64,000 bases of DNA from assembly GCA_019912965.1 (NCBI GenBank), contig JAIOHM010000143.1:16975-80974 (forward strand), given 5' to 3'. Positions 24,318-33,252 of this stretch are shown piece after piece. Position 1 is the first letter of the stretch. The number at the start of each line of letters is the position of its first letter. The DNA comes from Anaerolineae bacterium. GTDB taxonomy: Bacteria > Chloroflexota > Anaerolineae > Aggregatilineales > Phototrophicaceae. The notes beneath the pieces are model-generated. The model did no database searches. It worked only from the letters and a program-made list of their open reading frames with translations, and was not told the origin of the DNA. The position numbers and the translations under genes were made by a program.

Positions 24318-24917
24318 TTAGCCTCCGTAAGTGCCGTTCGGTGTCAAAACGGGTTCTGCTGCGGTTTTGTTCATCGCCAGCAGCTTTTCACAAATCGCAT
24401 GTTCCAGCATTAGGTGAACATCTTCGACCATTGCCATATTGAAGCTGGGAATATGCACAGAAATATCAACCATCGGCTTCAATTTGCCGCCATCATAACC
24501 GGAGAATCCAACAGTGGTTGCCCCGGCCTGTTTGGCAACTTCAATTGCGTTCAACACATTGCGGCTGTTCCCGCTGCCGCTGATACCGATTGCTACATCG
24601 CCCTTACGCACCAGCGGAATCAACTGCTCCGAGAAGACCGCATCATAGCTAATATCGTTGCTCAGAGCGGTCATCAACGCATTGTTATCCGTCAGCGCAA
24701 TAACCCGGAAGCGTGGCTGTCCAGCCACAATCGGGCGCTTGGCGAGGTCGCAACCAAAGTGGGTCGCGGTCGCGGCACTGCCCCCATTCCCAAAAATGAA
24801 CACAGTTTGTCCCGCACGGTTGGCCGCCATCAATGTGTCGGCTACCTGCTCAACCATCTCGAATGGGACATGATTCAATAAGTCCTGTACACTGCTGAAG
24901 TATTGACGAATATCCAC
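24318..24917 (-). CDS. gmhA: Sedoheptulose 7-phosphate isomerase
   Basis: A 199-residue SIS-domain protein. It carries FIFGNGGSAATATHFGCDLAKR, GISGSGNSRNVLNAI and a C-terminal HLMLEHAICEKL helix, as in GmhA. GmhA turns sedoheptulose 7-phosphate into D-glycero-D-manno-heptose 7-phosphate, the first step of the pathway. It starts at GTG with AAAGG upstream. It is 106 bases downstream of the nucleotidyltransferase-like gene and five bases before gmhB. Confidence 0.85.
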   Translation of the reverse strand: MDIRQYFSSVQDLLNHVPFEMVEQVADTLMAANRAGQTVFIFGNGGSAATATHFGCDLAKRPIVAGQPRFRVIALTDNNALMTALSNDISYDAVFSEQLIPLVRKGDVAIGISGSGNSRNVLNAIEVAKQAGATTVGFSGYDGGKLKPMVDISVHIPSFNMAMVEDVHLMLEHAICEKLLAMNKTAAEPVLTPNGTYGG

Positions 24918-25023
24918 GAAGCTGCCTTTAATCGCTCATTGATCTGATTTCACTCTAAGTCCAGTACCTTGCAGACTCCAAAAAAACTTCCCAAGAATTT
25001 GTGAAGAATGTGTTAGCAGTCGG

Positions 25024-25863
25024 CTATTTATCGGTTTCCAGCATCGCCTTAATGTGTTCATAGGCTTCAGTCGGAAACGGGTAGCCCAGTTGGGTGGCCG
25101 TTTGCGTACCCATCCGATGAAATAAATCAAGCTGAGTGAGCAGGGCGGTTTGCAGCGCTTGTGTTTCATATCGGGGGAAAATATCTGGCAGCGATCGAAG
25201 GGCTTGTTGATCTGCCCACTCGTCCATAAACCGTCCGTCGTACCAAATGTTATCCGAACCGAGTATGCAGTGCGCGTGCCACTCCATCATCCGAACCAAT
25301 CCTGCCCGCATCTTACAGGTATTGACGGTCATCGCCCGCCATAAATCACCTCGTTGGATGAACTTATGCAGGCGGGTGACGTTCATCAAAAACTCAGCCG
25401 TCATATGGGCGAACGCTTCCGGCGTCGGCAGTTCAATGTGTGGCGGGGGTAGGGCAATCACTTCTACGCTGCTGAAACGATTGAGCAGTACCCGCATTCC
25501 CCGTCGGAACACATTCTGATGTGGCGCATGGGCAATCTGTTCGGTCAAGCTGCTTAAAGCTGGATCAGCCTGAAAAAAGACCAAATCAGCTTTCAGCCCG
25601 CCTTCGTACAGCGCCATCCATTCCGGGTTGCCCTGCTCAGTTAGCTCATATATTGCCAGCCACAGCTTGCCGAAACCGGCTAACCAACCATTATCTACAT
25701 GGTAGGCATCTGCATTCATCGTGAAAATGCATAAATCCAGATCGGAAAATTTGTCTGCTGGATGGTCTTGCCGCGCTCGTGAACCGATTACCACCACTGC
25801 CCGCACATCATCCTGCTGATATGCCCAGTCAGCGATCCGGTTTTCAAGCGCCTCGTAAGTCAT
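25024..25863 (-). CDS. ANT(6)-like nucleotidyltransferase
   Basis: A 279-residue protein resembling streptomycin 6-adenylyltransferase (AadE/ANT(6)). It has the polymerase-beta fold motif VVVIGSRARQDH at 23-34 followed by DKFSDLDLCIFT, whose two Asp residues would bind metal, and a helical C-terminal half. ANT(6) enzymes put AMP on streptomycin, but chromosomal members outside pathogens often have unknown substrates. The gene is three bases after the heptose kinase gene and upstream of gmhA, so it is in the heptose operon. No resistance claim can be made from sequence alone. Confidence 0.75.
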   Translation of the reverse strand: MTYEALENRIADWAYQQDDVRAVVVIGSRARQDHPADKFSDLDLCIFTMNADAYHVDNGWLAGFGKLWLAIYELTEQGNPEWMALYEGGLKADLVFFQADPALSSLTEQIAHAPHQNVFRRGMRVLLNRFSSVEVIALPPPHIELPTPEAFAHMTAEFLMNVTRLHKFIQRGDLWRAMTVNTCKMRAGLVRMMEWHAHCILGSDNIWYDGRFMDEWADQQALRSLPDIFPRYETQALQTALLTQLDLFHRMGTQTATQLGYPFPTEAYEHIKAMLETDK

Positions 25864-25866
25864 CGC

Positions 25867-26889
25867 TCAAAGGGCTGGAACGCGCTGGTCGAGCATGACG
25901 GATGCGCCATCGAAGTCGAAGCGAAAATCCATTCGTGCCAACCCCTGTGCCGCCAAAGCCGCTGTGACCGCAGGCTGTTTATCCTCATGGCAGTACAGCA
26001 TCAAGAATCCGCCGCCGCCTGCTCCCGTGATCTTGCCACCAATTACACCGTTTTGCCGGGCTGTTTCATAAGCCAGATCAATCTGGTTGTTGGTGATGTC
26101 GCTGGTCACGCCGCGTTTTTGCACCCATGATTGGTGCAGTAAATCGCCAAAATCGTCCAGTCGCCCTTCCTGAATCGCGTTCAATATATCGAAGCCCAGT
26201 GCTTTGATGCGATGCATTCGCTCCAACGTAGCCTGATTTTGTTCACGGCTGGCGTTAGACTGATTTTTCAAAATCTTCTCGGAATTGCGCGACTTACCTG
26301 TAAAGAACAGCATCAGCCGTCGCTGGAAGGTATCCAGCACCCCCGGCGGTGTGGTGACCGGGTGAACTGTGGTGGCATCTTTGGTGAAAACGATCTGATT
26401 CAGCCCACCCATTGTCGCGCCATATTCATCCTGTTTGCCGCTGGGCAGTCGCAATTTATTGATGCCGATGTCGCAGGCCATTTCCGCGATGTCGATCTTG
26501 CTCATGCTGCGCCCATGCCATGCTGCTAGTGCCGTAATCATCGACACTGCCACTGCGCCCGAACCGCCCAATCCCGTTCCCGGCGGAATCTGTGAAGCCA
26601 GAAATACATCCAGCCCTTCCACCTGCGGGAATTCGCGCAGAACTGCCTTTACCAGACCCAGATCATCAGCTGTATCGAAATCCTGTCCGGGTTCATGGCG
26701 GTAAAAGGCCCTAAAATCCGACGAAATAATCTGCAAGGCGTCGCCCGCCCCGCGTGAAATGAAGGTGTATACGTAGCGATTAATCGCAGTACTGAGGACA
26801 GCGCCACCAAACTGCATATAATAAGCAGGCAGGTCGGTGCCGCCGCCACCAAAACTAATCCGAACCGGAGCGCGGGCGATGAGCAGCAA
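25867..26889 (-). CDS. hddA: D-glycero-D-manno-heptose 7-phosphate kinase
   Basis: A 340-residue GHMP kinase. It begins ARAPVRISFGGGGTDLPAYY, has the ATP loop PPGTGLGGSGAVAVS near residue 105, and GGKITGAGGGGFLMLYC near 280. These match HddA, which phosphorylates heptose 7-phosphate at C1 on the GDP-heptose branch. It starts at TTG with AAGGAGG six bases away. It is first in an operon with the ANT-like gene, gmhA and gmhB, led by a promoter at 26965-26992. The last enzyme of the route, the guanylyltransferase HddC, is not in the window. Confidence 0.85.
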   Translation of the reverse strand: MLLIARAPVRISFGGGGTDLPAYYMQFGGAVLSTAINRYVYTFISRGAGDALQIISSDFRAFYRHEPGQDFDTADDLGLVKAVLREFPQVEGLDVFLASQIPPGTGLGGSGAVAVSMITALAAWHGRSMSKIDIAEMACDIGINKLRLPSGKQDEYGATMGGLNQIVFTKDATTVHPVTTPPGVLDTFQRRLMLFFTGKSRNSEKILKNQSNASREQNQATLERMHRIKALGFDILNAIQEGRLDDFGDLLHQSWVQKRGVTSDITNNQIDLAYETARQNGVIGGKITGAGGGGFLMLYCHEDKQPAVTAALAAQGLARMDFRFDFDGASVMLDQRVPAL

Positions 26890-26964
26890 GTTGGCCTCCT
26901 TTGTAGATGGGTTGTGCTTTACGCTTTTATCATAATCGACAACCCGCCTGTATACCTTCCAAAA

Positions 26965-26992
26965 CTTATAACGAGTTTGTAAAAACGGTCAA
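26965..26992 (-). promoter_or_regulatory. Promoter of hddA operon
   Basis: Minus-strand TTGACC (26987-26992), 16-base spacer, TATAAG (26965-26970). The start would be near 26958, about 70 bases before hddA. Confidence 0.5.
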
Positions 26993-27053
26993 AGTTCATG
27001 AATTTTTCACATCTGGTGGCTATCTTCAAACCCGTTTCAGTCCATGCCGCTAT

Positions 27054-27082
27054 TTGACAGTCCAGCCATTACCCTGTAAAAC
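27054..27082 (+). promoter_or_regulatory. Possible promoter of LysM gene
   Basis: TTGACA (27054-27059), 17-base spacer, TAAAAC (27077-27082). The -10 overlaps a CCTGT/ACAGG inverted repeat that could be an operator. The remainder of the 355-base gap between hddA and the LysM gene holds only this, the hddA promoter and a tandem repeat. Confidence 0.35.
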
Positions 27083-27191
27083 AGGTAGGGAGCATGTCAT
27101 AATCAGATTTGTATCCCTATTGGGTATAATTTCAACAGAAACGGCGATGACAATTTACTGTATTACACATATTCCCCATTCTTCACGGCTT

Positions 27192-27219
27192 GGTACTCGG
27201 TACTCGGTACTCGGTACTC
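27192..27219 (+). repeat. Tandem 7-bp repeat, four copies
   Basis: Four perfect head-to-tail copies of GGTACTC, 25 bases before the LysM gene. Such a repeat could change copy number by slippage and alter spacing in the 5' leader. Confidence 0.8.
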
Positions 27220-27244
27220 ATCGCTTATCATTCATTATCTACTT

Positions 27245-27772
27245 ATGATTGGTCGCTGGATTCGACGCCTGCTCATTCTTGCACTGCTCGTCACTGTCTT
27301 CGGGGGTGTAGGCTTTTTTATCGCGCGAGGAATGCAGCAGGAATTGGCAAATCATTATGCTACATCCGTCGCGCTGGCAGTGGATACAGCAGTAGCAGGT
27401 GCACTTTTCGATGCGACCCGTACTGCGGAAGCTGCGCTGCCCCATTATATCCTTTATCAAACGGGTCCCGCCGAGCGCTTGTTGGATATTGCTGAAACCT
27501 ATAACACAACCATTGATGTGATACGCATGGCAAATAATCTGCTGCCAACAGTAGATGCGGGCAATGGTGAAGAAATTATCGTCCCGGTCGGTGTGCAGTT
27601 CCTGGATCCGCCGCGTCGTTTTGAACTTTATATTGGTGGGGCAGACGATACCTTGGAACGACTGGCAACCCGGTTTAATGCACCACTGGAAATCATGCAA
27701 TCTGATAACCCGATTCTGGCACAGCGGGGGATTAACCCTGGCGATGTCGTTTTTATCCCGCGCCTGCTCTAG
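27245..27772 (+). CDS. LysM-domain membrane-anchored protein
   Basis: A 175-residue protein with an N-terminal membrane anchor (LLILALLVTVFGGVGFFIA). Two LysM-like domains follow: YILYQTGPAERLLDIAETYN...IRMANNL at 68-115, and LYIGGADDTLERLATRFNAPLEIMQSDNP...GDVVFIP at 127-174. LysM binds peptidoglycan or other GlcNAc polymers. No catalytic domain is present. No clear ribosome site precedes the ATG. The lipoprotein gene follows after 16 bases, so the two are probably one transcript. Confidence 0.75.
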   Translation: MIGRWIRRLLILALLVTVFGGVGFFIARGMQQELANHYATSVALAVDTAVAGALFDATRTAEAALPHYILYQTGPAERLLDIAETYNTTIDVIRMANNLLPTVDAGNGEEIIVPVGVQFLDPPRRFELYIGGADDTLERLATRFNAPLEIMQSDNPILAQRGINPGDVVFIPRLL

Positions 27773-27788
27773 TAATTGGATATAAACC

Positions 27789-30050
27789 TTGAAAGCAAAC
27801 GCTCGTCAATACAGACCTAAAACGATGGGTACAGCCGTTTCTCGATCTAGCGGGAACGGTCGCGTTTTGCCCACTATTTTCCTGTCGTTGTGGGTCGTGA
27901 TGATTGTGTTAGCCGCCTGTGAACCCACCATCCCGAATGTTCCAGCAATTACAGTGGTCATCACAGCAGTGGATGACACCGATGCATTGGCAGATGCAGT
28001 AACACGAGAAGTTGGCGCGACAGTACAGGCATGGATGGGCGAGACGGCAACGGTGATGGCACAAGGTGGCGTTACACTGACGCCATCAATCACACCAACG
28101 CCTACTGTGACAGAAACACCCAGCCCAACACGTTTTGTGACCAATACCCCAACGCGAATCCCCAGTGAAACACCCACATCGACCTATGCGCCATTTGATA
28201 CGAATACTCCGTCAGCACCCATTGATCCCGAAACAGCCTGGGTAAGGGTGGCACACGCTTGGCGTGAAGTCGGTTCTCTTCTAGGGCAGACCACCCCGGT
28301 TGATGTGTACATCAATGACGAACGGGTTGAACGCAATCTTGATCTGGGTGAGGCCAGCAACTACCTTCAGGTTGCGCCCGGTGCGGTGCGCGTTAGTATT
28401 CGCCCGGTTGATGCTGATGTTTCCAATGCGGCGAAAACCCCGCCATTGGCAAGCACAGTGGTGGAAATTGCTCCCGGTGGTGTGGTCACCACACTGGTTC
28501 TCAATAGTGACCCCGGTGCACGGCTTCTGCCGTTGCAGGAAGATCCCGCACCGCTGCCTTCCGGTCTTGCACGCCTGACAGTTGTTCAGTCCAATTCGGT
28601 ATTGCTTCCGGTCAATATGCTGCTGCTCTCGCAGGGACGTGCACTGGGCTATAACTTTAGCAATGGGGATGTTGTTGGCCCGGTAGACATGCCGAGTGAA
28701 AGCTACATCATTGACCTTTATGATGCCGAGGAACCAGCCCAGCAGATTATGCCGCTGCCTCCCATGACTCTGGCAAATCGTGTCAGCTACATTCTGGTGC
28801 TTGTGCCACCCTCAAGAGCCGAAGAAAATCTGAGCGGTACACTGCTGTTCACCAGCACTACGCGCCGCGTCTCTACGGATATTGGTGCGCGGTTCATTAA
28901 TCTGGCGCAGGGGGCTGGCCCGATCACCATCCGGCTCGATGGGCAGAATGTTCTGAGTAACTTCCCGGTTGGTTCGATTTCTGATTCAATCCCGGTTTCA
29001 TATCTGGGATCAACTGCCATCGTTACCGATTCTCAAGATCGCCCAATTTTTTCCAACCAGCTTGGCCCCTGGACAGTGCCGGAAGAACAGGGAACTGACA
29101 AGATTGTGATGTTTGTCGATGGCCCCTCTACATCCGGGTCTGTGCAGCTTGGTATGACGGTTTTTTCACAAAATCCGCCGCCTTCTGCTATTAATGCCAG
29201 CATCCGGTTGATTCATGGTCTACCCAATACACTCCCGCTAATTCTGGAAATTCGCCCGGTGCGTACCACCAGCCGGACAAATGAGTTTAATACGCCCGTT
29301 TTCGAGCAAATTGGGGAAGATGTTTTGCCGTGGGTTGTGGTAGGTCGCTCGGATTTCGGGCAGGCATCGGTTTATGTGGGCAAAACGCCTGAACTGTATG
29401 ATATTCGGGTGCGGTTGGAAGGCAGCCCCAGCACGATTGGGGAACTCAAGAGCATTCAACTGCTGGCAGGTGGAACCTATGATTTCATCGCTGTTCCCGG
29501 CCCGGAATCGGGTTCAGCGGACTTGGTATTACTCCAGCCCGATGTACAGATTACCTCGCTGTCTTCAGGGGAAGGTAATCCTACTGCGGTTTACGAAGCA
29601 GTCGCTGCGACTTTAACAGCACAAGCGCCTCAAATCACCAGCACACCAACGCGCTCCAGCACGGCCACACCAACCGGAACGCCGATTGCGACTAATACTC
29701 CCCGTCCATCTAACACACCCAGCATTCCACCGCCGCTGCTTGGGATTATTCCCTCTGCGCCGAATACAACTGCGAGTGTAGTCACGTTGGATGGGCTGAA
29801 TTTCTCGCCCAACCAACCGTATCAGGTCACGCTGGACGACTCGACGACGCCAATTTTTGATAGTACCACTAACGGCAATGGCTCAATCACCGACAGTTTG
29901 CAACTCCCTGCCGATACCCTGCCCGGCCCGCACATTTTGCGTGTATGTGTGGATTGTCAGCGCGGCCCGCGTGGCGCGAACCAGACAGCCTATGCGGTTG
30001 TTTTGGTTGCCAGCCTGGAGCTGACACCATCGCCCACGCCGGAGCCGTAA
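27789..30050 (+). CDS. DUF4397 lipoprotein with Thr/Pro-rich linkers
   Basis: A 753-residue lipoprotein. A hydrophobic signal ends in the lipobox VLAAC (C44 from the TTG start). A Thr/Pro linker (TPTPTVTETPSPT) leads to three or more DUF4397-like beta domains, for example VRVAHAWREVG...VDVYINDERV...LQVAPGAVRVSIRP near 145-195 and IRLIHGLPNTLPLILEIRP near 470. A second TPTRSSTATPTGT linker precedes an Ig-like C-terminal domain. DUF4397 proteins are surface proteins of unknown role, common in Chloroflexota. TTG 27789 gives a 16-base gap from the LysM gene; ATG 27825 is an equally possible start. Confidence 0.75.
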   Translation: MKANARQYRPKTMGTAVSRSSGNGRVLPTIFLSLWVVMIVLAACEPTIPNVPAITVVITAVDDTDALADAVTREVGATVQAWMGETATVMAQGGVTLTPSITPTPTVTETPSPTRFVTNTPTRIPSETPTSTYAPFDTNTPSAPIDPETAWVRVAHAWREVGSLLGQTTPVDVYINDERVERNLDLGEASNYLQVAPGAVRVSIRPVDADVSNAAKTPPLASTVVEIAPGGVVTTLVLNSDPGARLLPLQEDPAPLPSGLARLTVVQSNSVLLPVNMLLLSQGRALGYNFSNGDVVGPVDMPSESYIIDLYDAEEPAQQIMPLPPMTLANRVSYILVLVPPSRAEENLSGTLLFTSTTRRVSTDIGARFINLAQGAGPITIRLDGQNVLSNFPVGSISDSIPVSYLGSTAIVTDSQDRPIFSNQLGPWTVPEEQGTDKIVMFVDGPSTSGSVQLGMTVFSQNPPPSAINASIRLIHGLPNTLPLILEIRPVRTTSRTNEFNTPVFEQIGEDVLPWVVVGRSDFGQASVYVGKTPELYDIRVRLEGSPSTIGELKSIQLLAGGTYDFIAVPGPESGSADLVLLQPDVQITSLSSGEGNPTAVYEAVAATLTAQAPQITSTPTRSSTATPTGTPIATNTPRPSNTPSIPPPLLGIIPSAPNTTASVVTLDGLNFSPNQPYQVTLDDSTTPIFDSTTNGNGSITDSLQLPADTLPGPHILRVCVDCQRGPRGANQTAYAVVLVASLELTPSPTPEP

Positions 30051-30066
30051 GTATGAAGGAATTGAC

Positions 30067-31884
30067 ATGCTCAAAAAGCTGATCAGTCTGCTGATCGTTG
30101 CCATCGCCTTTATGGGCTTTGCGGTACGTTTGGAAGCCCAACAACCACAGGTGAATCTCGGTAATCTGCGTGTAGTCAATGCGCTGGTTGGTGTGGGCGC
30201 TGTGGATGTGTTTCTGGATGGTGAGCGCGTTGCCTATGGGCTGGAGCCGGAACAGGCCACACCTTATCTGTTTGTGCTGGCCGGCAATCACAATTTGACG
30301 GTGCGCCCGATCAATGCTGATGAACTTTCTACGCCGATTGCCGATGTGCTCATTGACCTCGTGCCAAACGGCAGCCAGACGGCTATCATTTATCAGAAAC
30401 AGTTTGCAGTGCCGGGTGAAAATCTGACCTCGGCGCAATCTGGTGCGGTTTTTGTCATTGATGACGACCGCAGTCCCATCCGGCTCGGCAAAACCCGTCT
30501 GACAGCGATTCATCTGGCACTGGGTACGCCGCAGCCGTTGACGATAGGTTATCCATCCGGCGAAGCGCTGCTTTACCGTCTAAATCTTGAACAGGCTTAT
30601 GGCACGATTGATATTGATTCGGGCGCTTACCCGCTGGCGGTGATGGATGCCGATAGCCCTGATAACCTGATTTTGCAGCGTTTTGGCGAGGCGAATTTTT
30701 ACGGCAATACGCTTTATACCCTGATCGTTGTTCCAGATGTCGCGCCCGCAGTCGGGAATGCGCTGGAAGCTGTTTCGCCTGATCCACGTATGTTCATTAT
30801 CAGCGCGCCGCTCGACCCACCCAGCGGTGACGGCTTGCGGTTGCGGATTATGCATACGGCCCACGATACTGCTGTGCTTGACATCTACATAGACGAACGA
30901 CTGGTTGCCAGTCGTGTTAATTACGGACGCTTCACCGAATATCTTGGTCTTGCCAATTATGGTCATACTATTACTATTCGACGTTTTGGTGCATCGCTGG
31001 ATGAACCGCCATTGGGGCGTGCCTTGTTCACCATCACCCCCGAAAATACCACCCAGCTTAACTGGACGTTGCTGCTGGTCAATTCCAATGAGGCTAATAC
31101 GGCTGCACTTCAGGCCAATGCTGCTGCCCCCGGTGAAGGAGTCAACGCACCGATTGTGTTTAATACTCCCGGTGGCGCTGTAATGGTTACGTTGCTGCCG
31201 GATAATATCTCGGAAACGCAGCGTGATTTCGCCCGTGTTCGGGTTATCAATGCCGCTGATGGTGTGCCCGCGCTGCGTTTGCTCACCAAAGCCTTTCCAC
31301 CGCCGGAACCTGTTCCCGGTGTGACACCCACACCTGCGCCGCCACCCACACCCGGCCCGACGCCCACGCCCGCATCTGTTACAGAAGGGGTAGTGTTTGG
31401 AGCAGAAGCCAACGAGGCCGAAATTCCGGCAGGTTTCTATGAAGACCTGACCTTCGTACCAGAAGGCAGCACGGGTGTTTTGGAACGCATTCAGAATGTG
31501 CAGTTGGTAGCCGGAGTGGTCTATACTTTCGTGCTGGTTGGGTCGCCTGCGGGCAATCCACCACTGGATTTGATTATGCTGGAAGATTACGGCACAGGCC
31601 TGCCAATTGAACGGCTGTACTCCGGGGTTATCACGACAGCATCCGCCCGCATTCGTGCCACACCCAGCACTAACGGGGCACAAGTTGCCGCCTTGACGAA
31701 TGGCACAGAAGTTGAGGTACTCGGTCGCAACCGTACCAGTGAATGGCTGCGTATCCGCTTCATCAACCCGTTGAACAGCACCCGTCTGGAAGGCTGGATT
31801 TCGGCGACAGCAGGTATCATCCGCGTCTCGCGGTTGGGCGTCCCGGTCAACGTGGCTGCACTGCCCGAATACACCGGGCCGTAA
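30067..31884 (+). CDS. Secreted DUF4397 protein with SH3b domain
   Basis: A 605-residue exported protein. The signal peptide is MLKKLISLLIVAIAFMGF ending near LEAQQ. DUF4397 domains lie at about 30-120, 135-235, 250-330 and 370-500, recognised from repeats of the form VRVINAADGVPAL and VVNALVGVGAVDVFLDGE. A Pro-rich spacer (TPTPAPPPTPGPTPTPA) sits near 425. The C-terminal 75 residues are an SH3b domain (RIRATPSTNGAQVAAL, WLRIRF, GWISA). AAGGA precedes the ATG. It directly follows the DUF4397 lipoprotein and is likely a partner in the same envelope structure. Confidence 0.75.
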   Translation: MLKKLISLLIVAIAFMGFAVRLEAQQPQVNLGNLRVVNALVGVGAVDVFLDGERVAYGLEPEQATPYLFVLAGNHNLTVRPINADELSTPIADVLIDLVPNGSQTAIIYQKQFAVPGENLTSAQSGAVFVIDDDRSPIRLGKTRLTAIHLALGTPQPLTIGYPSGEALLYRLNLEQAYGTIDIDSGAYPLAVMDADSPDNLILQRFGEANFYGNTLYTLIVVPDVAPAVGNALEAVSPDPRMFIISAPLDPPSGDGLRLRIMHTAHDTAVLDIYIDERLVASRVNYGRFTEYLGLANYGHTITIRRFGASLDEPPLGRALFTITPENTTQLNWTLLLVNSNEANTAALQANAAAPGEGVNAPIVFNTPGGAVMVTLLPDNISETQRDFARVRVINAADGVPALRLLTKAFPPPEPVPGVTPTPAPPPTPGPTPTPASVTEGVVFGAEANEAEIPAGFYEDLTFVPEGSTGVLERIQNVQLVAGVVYTFVLVGSPAGNPPLDLIMLEDYGTGLPIERLYSGVITTASARIRATPSTNGAQVAALTNGTEVEVLGRNRTSEWLRIRFINPLNSTRLEGWISATAGIIRVSRLGVPVNVAALPEYTGP

Positions 31885-31900
31885 TTGTTCATAATCGCAG

Positions 31901-31929
31901 GGGAGGGTCTGCTGAAGACCTTCCCTTTT
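31901..31929 (+). terminator. Intrinsic terminator of DUF4397 operon
   Basis: GGGAGGGTCT pairs with AGACCTTCCC (one wobble) and is followed by TTTTA. Its end touches the last codons of the convergent VOC gene. Confidence 0.7.
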
Positions 31930-32605
31930 ACCCTCGTATCATCCGCACCTGATACGGCAAACCCGGAACGCTAAAATCGCCTTCAGGTTCCCCGATAATC
32001 GTCACCTGAACCGGCTGAAAATCGGCAACAATACCCGTTTCCGGTGACCAGATGCGTCCACGCTTGACCGTGATAAATAATCCCAATTCGTCACCCACCG
32101 CCGTAAAATTCTGACTGCCTGCACCGTCATAGACCCCAATACCCAATGCTGAGTTAATTGCTTCAACTGTGCCCTTTACATCATCGGTTGCCAGCCCGAT
32201 TTCGCTGACCGAAAGGATACTGTTTTCGTCAAATGGACGATCAGTCGCGTTTGGTTGATTATGGCGGGCGATGAATTCCAGAATGTTACCCGCCGGATCA
32301 TAGAAATAAACCGCGTCTGCGTTCCAGTTGGGAAAATGAAAACGAACCTCGCCATCTTTAAATGCCAGCGATGTGCGCTTTTCCAGCCAACGAATGGCGT
32401 CCTCGAATTGGTTTTCAGGGATATCGAACCCAAAGTGATACGGCCCGGCCTGTGAATCGCGCTCAAAAATCAGTCGTGTATTCCCGGCTTGAAAGGTCAA
32501 CATTTCAGAGGATGAGTCGAGCAAGGGTAAACCGAGCGTCTCGGCATAGAAAGCGCGTTGTGCGTTTAAATCAGCCGTGTGCAGACGGAGTTCAACTATT
32601 CGCAT
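31928..32605 (-). CDS. VOC-family (glyoxalase-like) protein
   Basis: A 225-residue protein with two VOC modules. The first is complete: VELRLHTADLNAQRAFYAET, LPLLDSSSEM, YHFGFDIPENQFEDA and VYFYDPAGNILEFIA, with His and Glu in metal-ligand positions. The second, from ILSVSEIGLATDDV, lacks the last metal strand. VOC proteins include glyoxalases, dioxygenases and binding proteins; the substrate is unknown. The ATG at 32605 has AAAGGA upstream. An extended in-frame start 21 codons earlier has no such site. Confidence 0.8.
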   Translation of the reverse strand: MRIVELRLHTADLNAQRAFYAETLGLPLLDSSSEMLTFQAGNTRLIFERDSQAGPYHFGFDIPENQFEDAIRWLEKRTSLAFKDGEVRFHFPNWNADAVYFYDPAGNILEFIARHNQPNATDRPFDENSILSVSEIGLATDDVKGTVEAINSALGIGVYDGAGSQNFTAVGDELGLFITVKRGRIWSPETGIVADFQPVQVTIIGEPEGDFSVPGLPYQVRMIRG

Positions 32606-32711
32606 GATGAGAGTCCTTTTGTTGTTGATCTCATCATCGCAAACGTATCGGTTTATCACATCCTGCAATCGGTCAATCAGCTACTGTACGATTGGCGGAT
32701 ACCATGCCGAT

Positions 32712-33140
32712 TTAGCCTGCAAAAACGGTGTTCCAGTCGATCCCCTGTGTCAGACCGGGCTTTAATTTTTCGAGGTGTGTCAGTGCTTCTTCAACTTTTT
32801 TATACATCACCGACTCCCCCTTTTTGGGATCAGCCGCGAATTTGGAAAACAGGTTGACGAAGATGGTGGAGATAATGTCTTCGCTGAATGCCACTCCACC
32901 GCCATAGTTTGGGTGCTGCGTCAGTTTGCCCAACCGTTGCAAAGTGTTCACATCCACAATCCGCGCCAGCCGCAGATCAGACAGGAAATACAACGGATGT
33001 TCAGCCTGTTCCAGTAAACGACGCAGTTCATCAATGAAAGCCGCCTCAGGCTGGGTCGTCTCTTTATGGATTTTGTGCCATTTGATGAAAACCAGTTCGT
33101 CCGAAAGAAGCGAGAGCGTGTAAAAGGCCATGTACGGCAT
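32712..33140 (-). CDS. STAS/SpoIIAA-like small protein, family A
   Basis: A 142-residue protein. Predicted order is strand (LVFIKWHKI), helix (PEAAFIDELRRLLEQA), strand with a D-R pair (LYFLSDLRLARI), helix (LQRLGKLTQHP) and strand (GGGVAFS), ending in a helix. It shares this order and several residues with the proteins at 40804-41244 and 41467-41865. The pattern resembles SpoIIAA-like/STAS folds but no phosphorylatable Ser motif is evident. GGAGG lies seven bases before the ATG. The function is unknown. Confidence 0.55.
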   Translation of the reverse strand: MPYMAFYTLSLLSDELVFIKWHKIHKETTQPEAAFIDELRRLLEQAEHPLYFLSDLRLARIVDVNTLQRLGKLTQHPNYGGGVAFSEDIISTIFVNLFSKFAADPKKGESVMYKKVEEALTHLEKLKPGLTQGIDWNTVFAG

Positions 33141-33252
33141 CGACCAGCCTCCAAAATCTGCTGTGATGGACGATGCGGTTATTCTAACATGAGGCAACTT
33201 GCACAAACACAAAATGCCAGGGGCGAACCGTGAAGTCCGCCCCTGAACCATC

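Noticed and set aside
25024..25863. Claim of a streptomycin resistance gene
   Set aside because: The fold motif is present but it is embedded in a sugar operon; resistance function cannot be read from the sequence.
27105..27130. TATAAT at 27124 as a second promoter for the LysM gene
   Set aside because: No acceptable -35 lies 16-18 bases upstream.
30580..31683. 367-codon minus-strand frame opposite a DUF4397 gene
   Set aside because: The plus-strand protein has a signal peptide, domain repeats and a terminator; the minus frame shows no family pattern.
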